This document shows, piece after piece, positions 1 through 7,143 of a DNA stretch of 29,445 nucleotides. Source of the stretch: a virus; the IMG/VR virus record IMGVR_UViG_3300044732_003521, positions 1 through 29,445 of that record. One strand, given 5' to 3'. Numbering within the stretch: the stretch's first letter is position 1; every line of letters starts with the position of its first letter. A program made the translations under genes and the position numbers. The notes under the pieces were generated by a model, which saw only the letters and a program-made list of their open reading frames with translations, made no database searches and was not told where the DNA came from.

Positions 1-1740
1 TCAACTCTTCCTCCTGCAATTGGAGATCTTTATTTAGTTAACCCAGCAGTAGGTGATAGTTATTTAATTGCAATGCAAGGAAGCAAGCTATACAAATCAT
101 ACTACGATGGATTTACTAAAACCGGAGACGTTGTATCTGACGGTACTTTAAATTATTATGTTAAATATCAGGATGGATTTAGTATTACCGTAGGATCAAA
201 TACTTTAAATTATGTAAAAGTATTTATATATCAAGATATCACTTTATTGAATCAGCAGGACGTTAATTTCTATACATTTAGTGGAAATGATTATGTTAAA
301 ATTAAAATCTCTTCTGGAGATGATTTTAAGCAGTCATTTAACCTAGCTGATACTAATTTCTTTAGCGACTTTACAATTTTACAACCTAATAAGCTGATAC
401 TTGGAATTAATACTGCCAATGTTAGCAATAAATCATTAATTGATGAGTACATTAAAGTAAATCATTACATTAAAGCTAAAAAATCAGGAGATGTTAGAGA
501 TCGTTTCTTGAAAATTATTTCGGTAGAATCAAGAGAAACTTCTTTAAGTCCATATCGATTAGAATACACTATCACAACTATGGCTCCAAGCGTTGAAGAA
601 ATAGATGGATTAGACGCTACTAATAATACAATTCAAGTATATAAAGGAATCTATAATTTTGTTTCTGAATTAAAAGGTCAATATTTAAGAGGATTTAAGG
701 TAAGAGACGAACTTTTACCTAATGGTACAGCAGCTAGACAATCAAGTATTTTAAAATATTTGTTTGATTTCACTGCGATTCCGCAAACATTGGCTGGAAA
801 GGAATTGATCGATTTCAGATATGTAGTAGATACATATGAAGGAGAAATCAGCTCTAATTCTAAGTATTATTTAGCAAAATTAGCAGCTCTACACGGGCAA
901 GCTATGGCTCTTCTTAATACTCCTTCTATTGATCAGTTTGAAAAATCAGTAGATCCTAGTTTCATTGACACTACTAATAAATTAGTTTCGGCTAGATTAA
1001 TATCTGAAGGTGGAGATCTTTCATTGAATCCAAGCTTTACATTTAAATTTGCTGAAGAAGATGTTAATGGGGTTCCTCTTTCTTCTTATTCGACTTATTA
1101 CTTCCCTAACTTAATTGTTAGAAGTGGAACACGAAACATTTCAGTTCCACCAGCTGCTTATGTTTCTAATTTATACGTTAGAAAATTCAAAAATGGAACT
1201 CCATTCTTGATTGTTGCAGGTGGAAAACGAGGAGTTTTAACTGATCCTGAATTAGTAGGTTTAGAATATGAATTGACAAATGAAGATAGAGACTTTTTAG
1301 AGCCAACTGGACACAATTTGATCGTAAGAAGAAGAGGATTTGGAACTTTATTGTTCTCTAACAACACTGCTTACCAACGAGTAAATTCAGCTCTAAATAA
1401 CGCTCACGTTCGTGATAATCTTTCAACTATTGAAAAGGATCTTGCTAGAATCTTGTTTAATTTCTTATTTGATTTCAATGATGAGATTACAAGATTAAGA
1501 GTTAAAACAATTGTTGAAAATTATTTGGATGCAGTAGTTAATGCTAGAGGGTTAACTTCTTATGAAGTAGTATTTGATCGATCTAATAATACAGATGAAG
1601 TTATCGAAAATAATGCTGCGATCATCGACGTAATTGTTAATTTCCCTAGAGGAATTCATAAATTCATTAATAGAATCACTATTACTCGAGTAGGAGGACA
1701 GTTAAGTTCAGATTCAACTGGATTTACGCCTAGCTTCTAA
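1..1740 (+). CDS. Contractile tail sheath protein (gp18-like), 5' end missing
   Basis: The reading frame is open from base 1, so the start lies upstream and at least 579 residues remain. The last ~120 residues have the conserved tail-sheath C-terminal layout: a run of helices (RILFNFLFDFNDEITR, then a segment with NYLDAVV) followed by a strand rich in hydrophobics (IDVIVNFPRGIHKFINRITI). Upstream, FRYVVDTYEGE and the FLIVAGGKRG segment are also typical of T4-type sheaths. The sheath polymerises around the tail tube and contracts to drive the tube through the cell envelope. A strong terminator follows directly, so this gene probably ends a late structural operon coming from the left. Family assignment is from remembered sequence patterns; the N-terminal part is not visible. 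Confidence 0.85.
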   Translation, partial: STLPPAIGDLYLVNPAVGDSYLIAMQGSKLYKSYYDGFTKTGDVVSDGTLNYYVKYQDGFSITVGSNTLNYVKVFIYQDITLLNQQDVNFYTFSGNDYVKIKISSGDDFKQSFNLADTNFFSDFTILQPNKLILGINTANVSNKSLIDEYIKVNHYIKAKKSGDVRDRFLKIISVESRETSLSPYRLEYTITTMAPSVEEIDGLDATNNTIQVYKGIYNFVSELKGQYLRGFKVRDELLPNGTAARQSSILKYLFDFTAIPQTLAGKELIDFRYVVDTYEGEISSNSKYYLAKLAALHGQAMALLNTPSIDQFEKSVDPSFIDTTNKLVSARLISEGGDLSLNPSFTFKFAEEDVNGVPLSSYSTYYFPNLIVRSGTRNISVPPAAYVSNLYVRKFKNGTPFLIVAGGKRGVLTDPELVGLEYELTNEDRDFLEPTGHNLIVRRRGFGTLLFSNNTAYQRVNSALNNAHVRDNLSTIEKDLARILFNFLFDFNDEITRLRVKTIVENYLDAVVNARGLTSYEVVFDRSNNTDEVIENNAAIIDVIVNFPRGIHKFINRITITRVGGQLSSDSTGFTPSF

Positions 1741-1761
1741 TACTGATGTAAAAATTACTAG

Positions 1762-1790
1762 AACCCAGATTGAAAGATCTGGGTTTTTTA
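1762..1790 (+). terminator. Rho-independent terminator after the sheath gene
   Basis: A perfect 9-bp stem (AACCCAGAT pairing with ATCTGGGTT) with a 6-base loop is followed by a run of T. It lies 22 bases after the sheath stop codon and before the next plus-strand gene. Confidence 0.9.
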
Positions 1791-1794
1791 TTTA

Positions 1795-1803
1795 GATAAA
1801 TAA
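1795..1803 (+). promoter_or_regulatory. Candidate late promoter box GATAAATAA
   Basis: It lies between the sheath terminator and the next start codon and resembles the T4 late-promoter element TATAAATA, read by gp55-type sigma factors. A gp55-like gene is present at 20032. The match is short and the region is AT-rich, so chance is possible; its place just after a terminator and before a gene supports it. Confidence 0.35.
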
Positions 1804-1819
1804 TTAAAATAGATCTTAC

Positions 1820-2452
1820 GTGGCTTATATCGAGCACAATTTTTTTCCTCTAAAAGTATTCGTTAGAAATGAGTACATGTACCAGCACCAAAAGGGTCTT
1901 GGAGAATTTACGCCGGGAGTAATCATGTCAGTGAGATGCATGCCGGGACAAGCTGCATTGTTTCAAGTACTATTAGAGAACGGAGTAATGAGAGATAAGT
2001 TGCCTAGCCACGCTCTTCTTACTGAACCTGAGCTACCGGATCCAGATCTACCGTTTCACTTTTTACAGATTTGGAACTGTTTTTCTTATAACTTTACCCT
2101 TCTGCATCTTTCTTATGTGTACGATACTAGGGTGGAAGTATACATGAAGGATCATAAGTTTTATTCAGGAAGCTACTATGCTACTATTAACTGGGGAAGT
2201 AATGATCTTAACACAGATATGTCCTTAGCAGAAGATCCATTAGAACATAAAAGTCATCATATTATTTTATTAGATAATGGTCAGATTGCGCTGCAACCTA
2301 ATAACCGTATTAAATGGTCTGAACCTTCGTTCGTAACTAAACCTTTTCCAGAAAGACCTGATTATCTAGTTAACCGGGACTATTATAACTGTGAAGGATT
2401 TGACAAATGGCATACTGAAGATTCTGACAGAATGTTTTATGATAATGAATAG
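1820..2452 (+). CDS. Conserved phage protein of unknown function, 210 aa
   Basis: No enzymatic motif is recognised. The protein is rich in aromatic residues and histidine, with segments such as VRCMPGQAALFQVLLENGV, LQIWNCFSY, LQPNNRIKW and SFVTKPFPERPDYLVN. From memory these resemble an uncharacterised protein of T4-like marine and cyanobacterial phages, but this could not be checked. The start is a GTG at 1820: the in-frame stop TAA at 1805-1807 lies just upstream and no ATG fits. No signal peptide or membrane segment is evident. It sits alone between the sheath terminator and the 146-aa gene, preceded by a late-promoter-like box, which suggests a late gene. In T4 the tube gene (gp19) follows the sheath, but this protein is longer and does not look like gp19. 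Confidence 0.75.
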   Translation: MAYIEHNFFPLKVFVRNEYMYQHQKGLGEFTPGVIMSVRCMPGQAALFQVLLENGVMRDKLPSHALLTEPELPDPDLPFHFLQIWNCFSYNFTLLHLSYVYDTRVEVYMKDHKFYSGSYYATINWGSNDLNTDMSLAEDPLEHKSHHIILLDNGQIALQPNNRIKWSEPSFVTKPFPERPDYLVNRDYYNCEGFDKWHTEDSDRMFYDNE

Positions 2453-2464
2453 TTATGTTTTTAT

Positions 2465-2478
2465 TTAAATAAATAATT
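2465..2478 (+). promoter_or_regulatory. AT-rich late-promoter-like box before the 146-aa gene
   Basis: TTAAATAAATAATT lies 14 bases before the ATG at 2493. Nearly the same string occurs on the minus strand at 7651-7668, before another gene whose product has a similar N-terminal targeting-like peptide. It may be a variant of the TATAAATA late element; the evidence is similarity and placement only. Confidence 0.3.
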
Positions 2479-2492
2479 AAAAAGTAAAAGAA

Positions 2493-2933
2493 ATGTCGAA
2501 CCGAAGAGCACTTTCATTTAAAAATTTTATCAATGAAGCTTATGTTGATGAGTTTGGTGAATTACAAGATTTTGATTTTTCGATGGACCACGATGATGCC
2601 GCAGAATGGGCTGAAAAGGGAGAAAGAGGAAAAGATCCTAAGGCAGGTTGGAAAACCTTATTATTGATGGAATTTGAAGAATTATTAAAGGATCTAGGGG
2701 CTAAAAATCTGGTGGCGGACAATTCAGGAGAATTTGCAAATTTTTCTTTTAATTGGAATGGGGAACTCTATTTAATCGTTCTAGAAGCAGGAGAAGATTA
2801 TGCCGAAGTTATACATCAAAAAACAAATGAAAAAGGTCAAGTTGTTAAACTTGACCAGTTATATAATGGTGGAATAGAAGAATTAACTAGCTATTTTCTC
2901 CAAAGTGGAATGGACTTATTAGACCAATTCTAG
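2493..2933 (+). CDS. Unknown acidic protein with capsid-targeting-like N terminus, 146 aa
   Basis: No known domain is recognised. The mature part is acidic, with a predicted mix of helices and strands (for example NFSFNWNGELYLIVLEAG). The N terminus reads MSNRRALSFKNFINEA. This aligns with the T4 internal-protein capsid-targeting peptide (MKTYQEFIAEA) and offers an I-N-E|A site of the kind cut by the T4 head protease gp21. If that is right, the protein is packed in the head and injected with the DNA; this is inference. ATG at 2493 follows the A-rich leader AAAAAGTAAAAGAA with no Shine-Dalgarno. Its last 15 bases overlap the convergent gene at 2919-3146, and a perfect 9-bp hairpin lies inside it at 2835-2856. 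Confidence 0.75.
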   Translation: MSNRRALSFKNFINEAYVDEFGELQDFDFSMDHDDAAEWAEKGERGKDPKAGWKTLLLMEFEELLKDLGAKNLVADNSGEFANFSFNWNGELYLIVLEAGEDYAEVIHQKTNEKGQVVKLDQLYNGGIEELTSYFLQSGMDLLDQF

Positions 2934-3146
2934 AGAAGCAGATTCATAATTTCTTTTTAAACACTCTAACTTATCTTCAGCTTCTGCCAATTTAGTAAGA
3001 GCTTCATCTGCATTTTTATAGAAATCTTCAGTTGAATGATCTCCGATTCCTGCAGGGTGTTTGCCTAATAGATATAGGGTCATTCTAGCTTTATCTATTT
3101 CAGCATTAGCAATTGAGGTTAACATTCTGTATAGTTCTGGGCTCAT
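2919..3146 (-). CDS. Small helical protein of unknown function, 75 aa
   Basis: It is a short, probably all-helical protein, charged, with a likely coiled-coil stretch in its second half (EALTKLAEAEDKLECLKRNY). No family is recognised. It is the last gene of the minus-strand unit gp32, 99-aa protein, Rnh, GroES, and starts 18 bases after the groES stop. Its 3' end overlaps the 3' end of the plus-strand 146-aa gene by 15 bases, and no terminator separates the two. The reading frame fits the neighbouring operon in strand and spacing, which is the main support for it being real. Confidence 0.65.
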   Translation of the reverse strand: MSPELYRMLTSIANAEIDKARMTLYLLGKHPAGIGDHSTEDFYKNADEALTKLAEAEDKLECLKRNYESASLELV

Positions 3147-3164
3147 CTGGTGTAATTATTTTAG

Positions 3165-3464
3165 TTATTCAAATTCATCTAAAGAAACATCGCTAAGATC
3201 ATCTAGGATTGCCATGATTTCATTGGATAGAATCATATAATGTTTCTCTCCTTTATAAGATATTTCAGTACCTGCAAATCTGTTACAGATGATAATATCT
3301 CCAGGTTTAACTAGCATCGGATTATGTGTTGAACCGTCTCCGCAGGCAACAACGATTCCAATGTTAGGTCTCTTTACTGCTTTGTCAGGCAACATAATTC
3401 CAGAAGCAGTGGTCGTTTCTTTTTCTCTTGGTTTAATTAAAACTCTTTCGTATAGAGGCTTCAT
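3165..3464 (-). CDS. groES: GroES co-chaperonin (Cpn10)
   Basis: At 99 residues it has the usual GroES length and layout. The start MKPLYERVLIKP matches the family's conserved opening. The mobile loop carries the hydrophobic tripeptide in TASGIMLPDKA that docks on GroEL, and GIVVACGDG, VKPGDIIICNRFAGTEI and LSNEIMAIL follow as in the family. GroES caps the GroEL cage so that substrates can fold. Unlike T4 gp31, which is a highly diverged functional replacement, this is a readily recognisable GroES. Its ATG overlaps the rnh stop codon (ATGA), so translation is probably coupled. The matching groEL is about 8.5 kb away on the same strand in another transcription unit. Confidence 0.95.
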   Translation of the reverse strand: MKPLYERVLIKPREKETTTASGIMLPDKAVKRPNIGIVVACGDGSTHNPMLVKPGDIIICNRFAGTEISYKGEKHYMILSNEIMAILDDLSDVSLDEFE

Positions 3465-4606
3465 ATTGTATGTGGGTTATTTTTTAAATCATTAAATTTT
3501 CTAAAATTGAAGTTTTTAAATCGGGAAATATCTACATTTGAGACACAGGATTCTTTAACTTCGTCTGGAAAAAACACAGAAGACAGTCTTATAATTTTAG
3601 TATTGAACAGAAGATGTTTTTTCGTTTCTAAAATTTTAGTCTCTTCACTTATCTTGTTTAGTAATTTTATTCTGTCAATTAGGAATAAAATAAAGGATTC
3701 ATCTAGTTGATCTAATAAGTCAATTGATGATTTTCCGTATTTTTCTCGGATTTCCTCAATCAATTTAGAACTTTTAGTTGGAGTCATTTTATCCATCTTT
3801 GGAACATTATCCTTTTTATCTCCTCTAAATATTTTATCGAATATTTCAAAAACTGGATCTACAGTATATTCTACATATTCTTTAGATTTAAGTTTGGAAA
3901 TCATTCTATCAATCTTAGATTTGACAATGTGTGACTCGCTTAAAGAAAAGAAGTTGTCTTCCTCTTCTTCGGCCTCGTCTGGAATAAATTCAGAAGGAAC
4001 AAACATTTTCTTGTGTTTAGCCATTTGCTTAGGATAAATTAAGATCACGTTTTTGTTATCTGAGTGAACCATTTGGCGAATATCTCCGTCTACTGTATAG
4101 ATTAGCACATCGTTCTTAATTGTTTCGCATAAGTAAGCAATGATGTCGTCACCTTCAGTTCCTTTTATTCTATAATAATTTACTCCACTTCTATCTACTA
4201 AAGCTGGAATTATTTCTTGCTGAAAATAATCAAAGAAGAGATAGGTATGATCTTCGGAACTCTTTTTTCTATTTCCTTTGTATTCAAATTCAGAAGGAGC
4301 AAGATCAGTTTCAAAGTCATTATCAGCAAAAAAGTTTCTAATATACTCCTTTCTCCAGCTTCTAGAATCAAAAACCATATGCACCCGATCGATTTCATAT
4401 TCAACAGGTGCAATGATTGAGTGAAGATAGTTTAGGCAAAAATTTCTAAACTGAACTTTAACTTGTTCTTTTAAAACTACACCGTTATCGTTAAAGATGT
4501 CGTTCACATAATATTTGGCACCGATGCTCTTATCTTTAAAGAGCATTGATCTAATTACGCTTAGAGAAACGTTAAGATACGCGTTACCATCTATTATTAG
4601 ATCCAT
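3461..4606 (-). CDS. rnh: T4 Rnh-like 5'-3' nuclease (FEN/RNase H family)
   Basis: This 381-residue protein has the acidic motifs of the FEN-type 5' nucleases: Asp6 (DGN), Asp80 (VFDSR, followed by WRKEY), Glu151-Asp153-Asp154 (TEGDD), Asp173/Asp175 (VDGDIRQ) and the GDKKDNVP segment at 262-269. T4 Rnh has the same GDKKDNV string. In T4 this enzyme removes RNA primers and adjacent DNA from lagging-strand fragments together with gp32. The protein is longer than T4 Rnh (about 305 aa); the extra length includes an acidic insert near 205-225 (EAEEEED). It abuts the preceding gene exactly (TAAATG) and overlaps groES by 4 bases. Its position near the gp32 gene parallels T4. Confidence 0.9.
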   Translation of the reverse strand: MDLIIDGNAYLNVSLSVIRSMLFKDKSIGAKYYVNDIFNDNGVVLKEQVKVQFRNFCLNYLHSIIAPVEYEIDRVHMVFDSRSWRKEYIRNFFADNDFETDLAPSEFEYKGNRKKSSEDHTYLFFDYFQQEIIPALVDRSGVNYYRIKGTEGDDIIAYLCETIKNDVLIYTVDGDIRQMVHSDNKNVILIYPKQMAKHKKMFVPSEFIPDEAEEEEDNFFSLSESHIVKSKIDRMISKLKSKEYVEYTVDPVFEIFDKIFRGDKKDNVPKMDKMTPTKSSKLIEEIREKYGKSSIDLLDQLDESFILFLIDRIKLLNKISEETKILETKKHLLFNTKIIRLSSVFFPDEVKESCVSNVDISRFKNFNFRKFNDLKNNPHTI

Positions 4607-4906
4607 TTATTCTTCAGTTGATGAGTTTTTCTTTAAGGTTCTGATAGATTTAGAAATCAGTTCAGATTCTTCCATGTTTAATATACCTCTAGACTGAGCA
4701 TAATTACATCCAGCGATTAGGATAAAAATAGCCTGGTTCATATCTAGTTTTTCTAAAAACCTTTCGTAATCTTGAACGTTATTATAGGATATTGATCCTA
4801 ATAGGACGGTTCGGTCGGAGTCAGCGGCTTGGCCTGTTTCCTCAGAAGACTGAGATTGGTTGACAATCTCAGCTTCTTGTATAGTTTCAGCTTGTTTACT
4901 TTTCAT
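4607..4906 (-). CDS. Unknown 99-aa protein between gp32 and Rnh (possible gp33 by position only)
   Basis: The first third is polar and low in complexity (Gln, Ser, Glu), probably disordered. The rest looks helical (FLEKLDMNQAIFILIAGCNY followed by AQSRGILNMEESELI). No family is recognised. In T4 the late-transcription co-activator gp33 is encoded between gene 32 and rnh. A gp55-like sigma factor exists in this window, so a gp33 equivalent is expected somewhere. However, no residue-level similarity to T4 gp33 was seen, so the link rests on gene order alone. It lies 14 bases downstream of the gp32 stop and abuts rnh. DNA coding for residues 12-19 contains competing hairpins (4841-4872). Confidence 0.75.
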   Translation of the reverse strand: MKSKQAETIQEAEIVNQSQSSEETGQAADSDRTVLLGSISYNNVQDYERFLEKLDMNQAIFILIAGCNYAQSRGILNMEESELISKSIRTLKKNSSTEE

Positions 4907-4920
4907 TTCTAATTATTTTT

Positions 4921-5964
4921 TTAAAGATTTTTAAATAAAGAATCGTATTCATCATCGTCTTCTTCATCTGAAGCATGTACATTTGTTTTAACTAATTCTT
5001 CTTCTTCAAAAGGAAGATCATTGCTAGATTTAAACTGGATATCATCATCGATGTCTAAAGATTTTTCAGCTTTCGGTTTAGAAGGAGTTGAAGTAGCACC
5101 TGAAAGTCTTTCTAAAATTAAGGCTTTGGTTTTTTCATCTTTAGTTCTGTCAAGTATCATGTTCAAAATTGTTCGATTTGAGATAACCGAAATCGTATAT
5201 TCTGCAACCTTATGATAAGTCTCTTCAGTCCATGACTTATGAAGATAATCGTCAATCAGAGGAGTATTCTTTTTAAGAAACTCTTGAACTAATTTAACTG
5301 ATTTTTCGTTATTTTCTACGATAACTGATTTATCTCCAATTTTAAAGATAAATGGAGTGACGTCTTCCATGAATTTAGATTTGCTCCAATCTCTAAAAGT
5401 TTTAGTCTTTTTACCAACTGCACATAAGAAATCTTTTCCTTGAAGAAGATGGTAAGGATTTACTGACTTTGATGATTCGATCAATTCATCCTCTTCTGGA
5501 CTGATTTGAGCCTCAATCAAAGTATTGATTTGAGAAGAAAACTTAAACCATTTAACCGATCCTTCTAATTCAGGTCTTTGTGGATCTTTTTTAACGTAGA
5601 TCGGAGAGAAATGGCTATGCCATCTTGAGAAGCTAGAATCTAATTCTCTATGAAGTTCAGGCTCTTCCTCTTTGATACTTCTAATTACTTTTTCTATATC
5701 CCAAAGAATAGAAGATTTACCTTCATTTGAAGGGCAATCAACCCAAAGAGTTTCCTTAGTTAAAGGATTATAGAACTTAGCAGAGTATTTTGTATATTTA
5801 CTCTGAGATTTGTCATGCACATAAGGTAAAAATCGAAAAACCGATTTATACGATCCGTTGTGCGCATTTGGATCCGGATTATAGATATTCGGATCTGTCT
5901 TTTTTTCTGATGAATTTGTTTTCTTAACAAAAGCATCTCCTGGTAGGTCAAAAAAATCTGTCAT
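4921..5964 (-). CDS. Single-stranded DNA-binding protein, T4 gp32-like
   Basis: The 347-residue protein has the gp32 layout. A short N-terminal arm is followed by the OB-fold start FRFLPY (43-48), then IYVKKDPQRPELEG (122-135), which matches T4 VVKDPAAPENEG. The very acidic tail ends in DEEDDDEYDSLFKNL, compared with DDTDLDDLLNDL in T4. gp32 coats single-stranded DNA and its acidic tail recruits replication proteins. The zinc-binding cysteines of T4 gp32 are missing: only isolated Cys77 and Cys181 are seen. It is the first gene of its unit, with a good sigma70-type promoter just upstream and a terminator beyond that. An A-rich leader (AAAAACTTATAAA) precedes the ATG. Confidence 0.9.
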   Translation of the reverse strand: MTDFFDLPGDAFVKKTNSSEKKTDPNIYNPDPNAHNGSYKSVFRFLPYVHDKSQSKYTKYSAKFYNPLTKETLWVDCPSNEGKSSILWDIEKVIRSIKEEEPELHRELDSSFSRWHSHFSPIYVKKDPQRPELEGSVKWFKFSSQINTLIEAQISPEEDELIESSKSVNPYHLLQGKDFLCAVGKKTKTFRDWSKSKFMEDVTPFIFKIGDKSVIVENNEKSVKLVQEFLKKNTPLIDDYLHKSWTEETYHKVAEYTISVISNRTILNMILDRTKDEKTKALILERLSGATSTPSKPKAEKSLDIDDDIQFKSSNDLPFEEEELVKTNVHASDEEDDDEYDSLFKNL

Positions 5965-6006
5965 TTTATAAGTTTTTTTTTGTTATTATTAATAATATAA
6001 TACTTA

Positions 6007-6036
6007 ATTATAGAATAAAGTTTTGATTTTAATCAA
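6007..6036 (-). promoter_or_regulatory. Sigma70-type promoter for the gp32 gene
   Basis: On the minus strand TTGATT (plus bases 6031-6036) and a perfect TATAAT (6007-6012) are separated by 18 bases. The start codon of the gp32 gene is about 43 bases downstream. The -35 box overlaps the T-tract side of the preceding terminator. Bacteroidota use a different housekeeping promoter consensus, so activity in such a host is uncertain. Confidence 0.5.
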
Positions 6037-6063
6037 AAAAAAGGATAACTTTTGGTTATCCTT
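6033..6063 (-). terminator. Rho-independent terminator after the H1-like gene
   Basis: On the minus strand AAGGATAAC pairs perfectly with GTTATCCTT across a 5-base loop and is followed by about eight T. It lies 25 bases after the stop codon of the H1-like gene. Confidence 0.85.
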
Positions 6064-6087
6064 TCTTCTTTTTAAAGATTTTTAGAA

Positions 6088-6348
6088 TTACTTTCCAATG
6101 TTTTCTTTTAATTCTTTGGAAGCAGTTTGAAGAGCGGTCATATGAGATTTAACAGTTGGGTGATGTATCGCTTTTTTGATAGCTTGCATTCCTTTTTTAA
6201 TTCTGCCACCTGCACTTTTTACCCCTTTATCATAAAATTTAGATACGTCTCCGTTTTCTTCTAATTCTGCAATGATTTTGTCGATTTCTCCAAAAACTAA
6301 TTTTTTGGTCTCTTCTACTTGATTTTTAAATGATTGAAACTGATTCAT
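6088..6348 (-). CDS. Histone H1-like / Hc1-type DNA-binding protein, 86 aa
   Basis: The protein is small and lysine-rich. Its core KFYDKGVKSAGGRIKKGMQ (39-57) matches the pattern of the short H1-like proteins of Bacteroidota (KFYEKGNKAAGTRVRKAMQ) and, more distantly, chlamydial Hc1 (RGNKAAAQRVR). Such proteins bind and condense DNA. It could compact phage DNA, compete with the host homologue or alter host transcription. The N terminus (FQSFKNQVEET) weakly resembles the capsid-targeting-like peptide of neighbouring genes, so packing with the genome is possible but unproven. It is the last gene of a three-gene unit and is closed by a strong terminator. The call is from pattern memory, with no search. 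Confidence 0.75.
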   Translation of the reverse strand: MNQFQSFKNQVEETKKLVFGEIDKIIAELEENGDVSKFYDKGVKSAGGRIKKGMQAIKKAIHHPTVKSHMTALQTASKELKENIGK

Positions 6349-6393
6349 GTTTTTAACTTTTTAAATATTATACAGCAAAAACAGATTTAAGTT

Positions 6394-7143
6394 TTAAATG
6401 GAATTAATGATTGATCTTATTTTTTCATTGTTTGAAAATTTAGAGTCGGGAAAATTTTCTAAAGTATATTTTATCCAGATATTTAAAACTTCTAGACACT
6501 CGTCAACCGATATCCTTTTAGATTTTATAAATGGATTAAGGTATTTCATAAAAACTGAGTCAATTGCAACATTCTGTTTCTTTGATCGAGTATACATTCC
6601 TTCAACCATGGATTCAACTTCATCCTGCAGCTTAAAGTATAAATGAGACCGTTTGGCAGATTGCCTCTCTAGTCCTGAGGTGGGTCGAGTGTTGAATGGT
6701 TTACGATTCCATCCTACCTGATCGAGATGATTTATCTCGTGTGCAAATATGTCAGTTAATCGGTATTGTAATTCTTGATAACATTCAGGCTCTCGATTAG
6801 GGTCAATAATACAAATGACAATTATTTTAGGAACAAGTGTATCCTTTTTATCTATTTTCATTCGAGCATCTATGGCAAATCCATATTGATCAAAATTTAA
6901 TTCTTCCCAACTTAATTTATGAAAGTGCTCGTCCTCTTTAAAATTAGGGTCGGATTCTTTTTTAATAATGAATTCAGCGTCAAACGTATATGGGTCCTCT
7001 ATATGGATTCCATTTATTCTTCGATATTCTCCCTCTGTTTTTGTATTTTCGCAACAAAAGATAAATGAACTTGATAACTTTAGAATAAGGTCATTGAGTT
7101 CATCGTGGTTTTCATATAAATGTTCAGTAAAAGATTTTATCAT
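6394..7143 (-). CDS. HExxH zinc metallopeptidase-like protein, 249 aa
   Basis: The sequence DIFAHEINHLDQ places a perfect HExxH zinc-peptidase motif at residues 135-139. A helix with acidic residues further on (LQDEVESMVEG, 172-182) could supply the third metal ligand, as in gluzincin-like enzymes. No signal peptide or transmembrane segment is seen. The N terminus MIKSFTEHLYEN follows the spacing of the T4 capsid-targeting peptide (KTYQEFIAEA), with L-Y-E as the possible cut site. It may therefore be a head-packaged, injected protease, which is inference. Its ATG overlaps the stop of the upstream 165-aa gene (ATGA), and the H1-like gene follows after 45 bases. The natural substrate is unknown. 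Confidence 0.75.
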   Translation of the reverse strand: MIKSFTEHLYENHDELNDLILKLSSSFIFCCENTKTEGEYRRINGIHIEDPYTFDAEFIIKKESDPNFKEDEHFHKLSWEELNFDQYGFAIDARMKIDKKDTLVPKIIVICIIDPNREPECYQELQYRLTDIFAHEINHLDQVGWNRKPFNTRPTSGLERQSAKRSHLYFKLQDEVESMVEGMYTRSKKQNVAIDSVFMKYLNPFIKSKRISVDECLEVLNIWIKYTLENFPDSKFSNNEKIRSIINSI

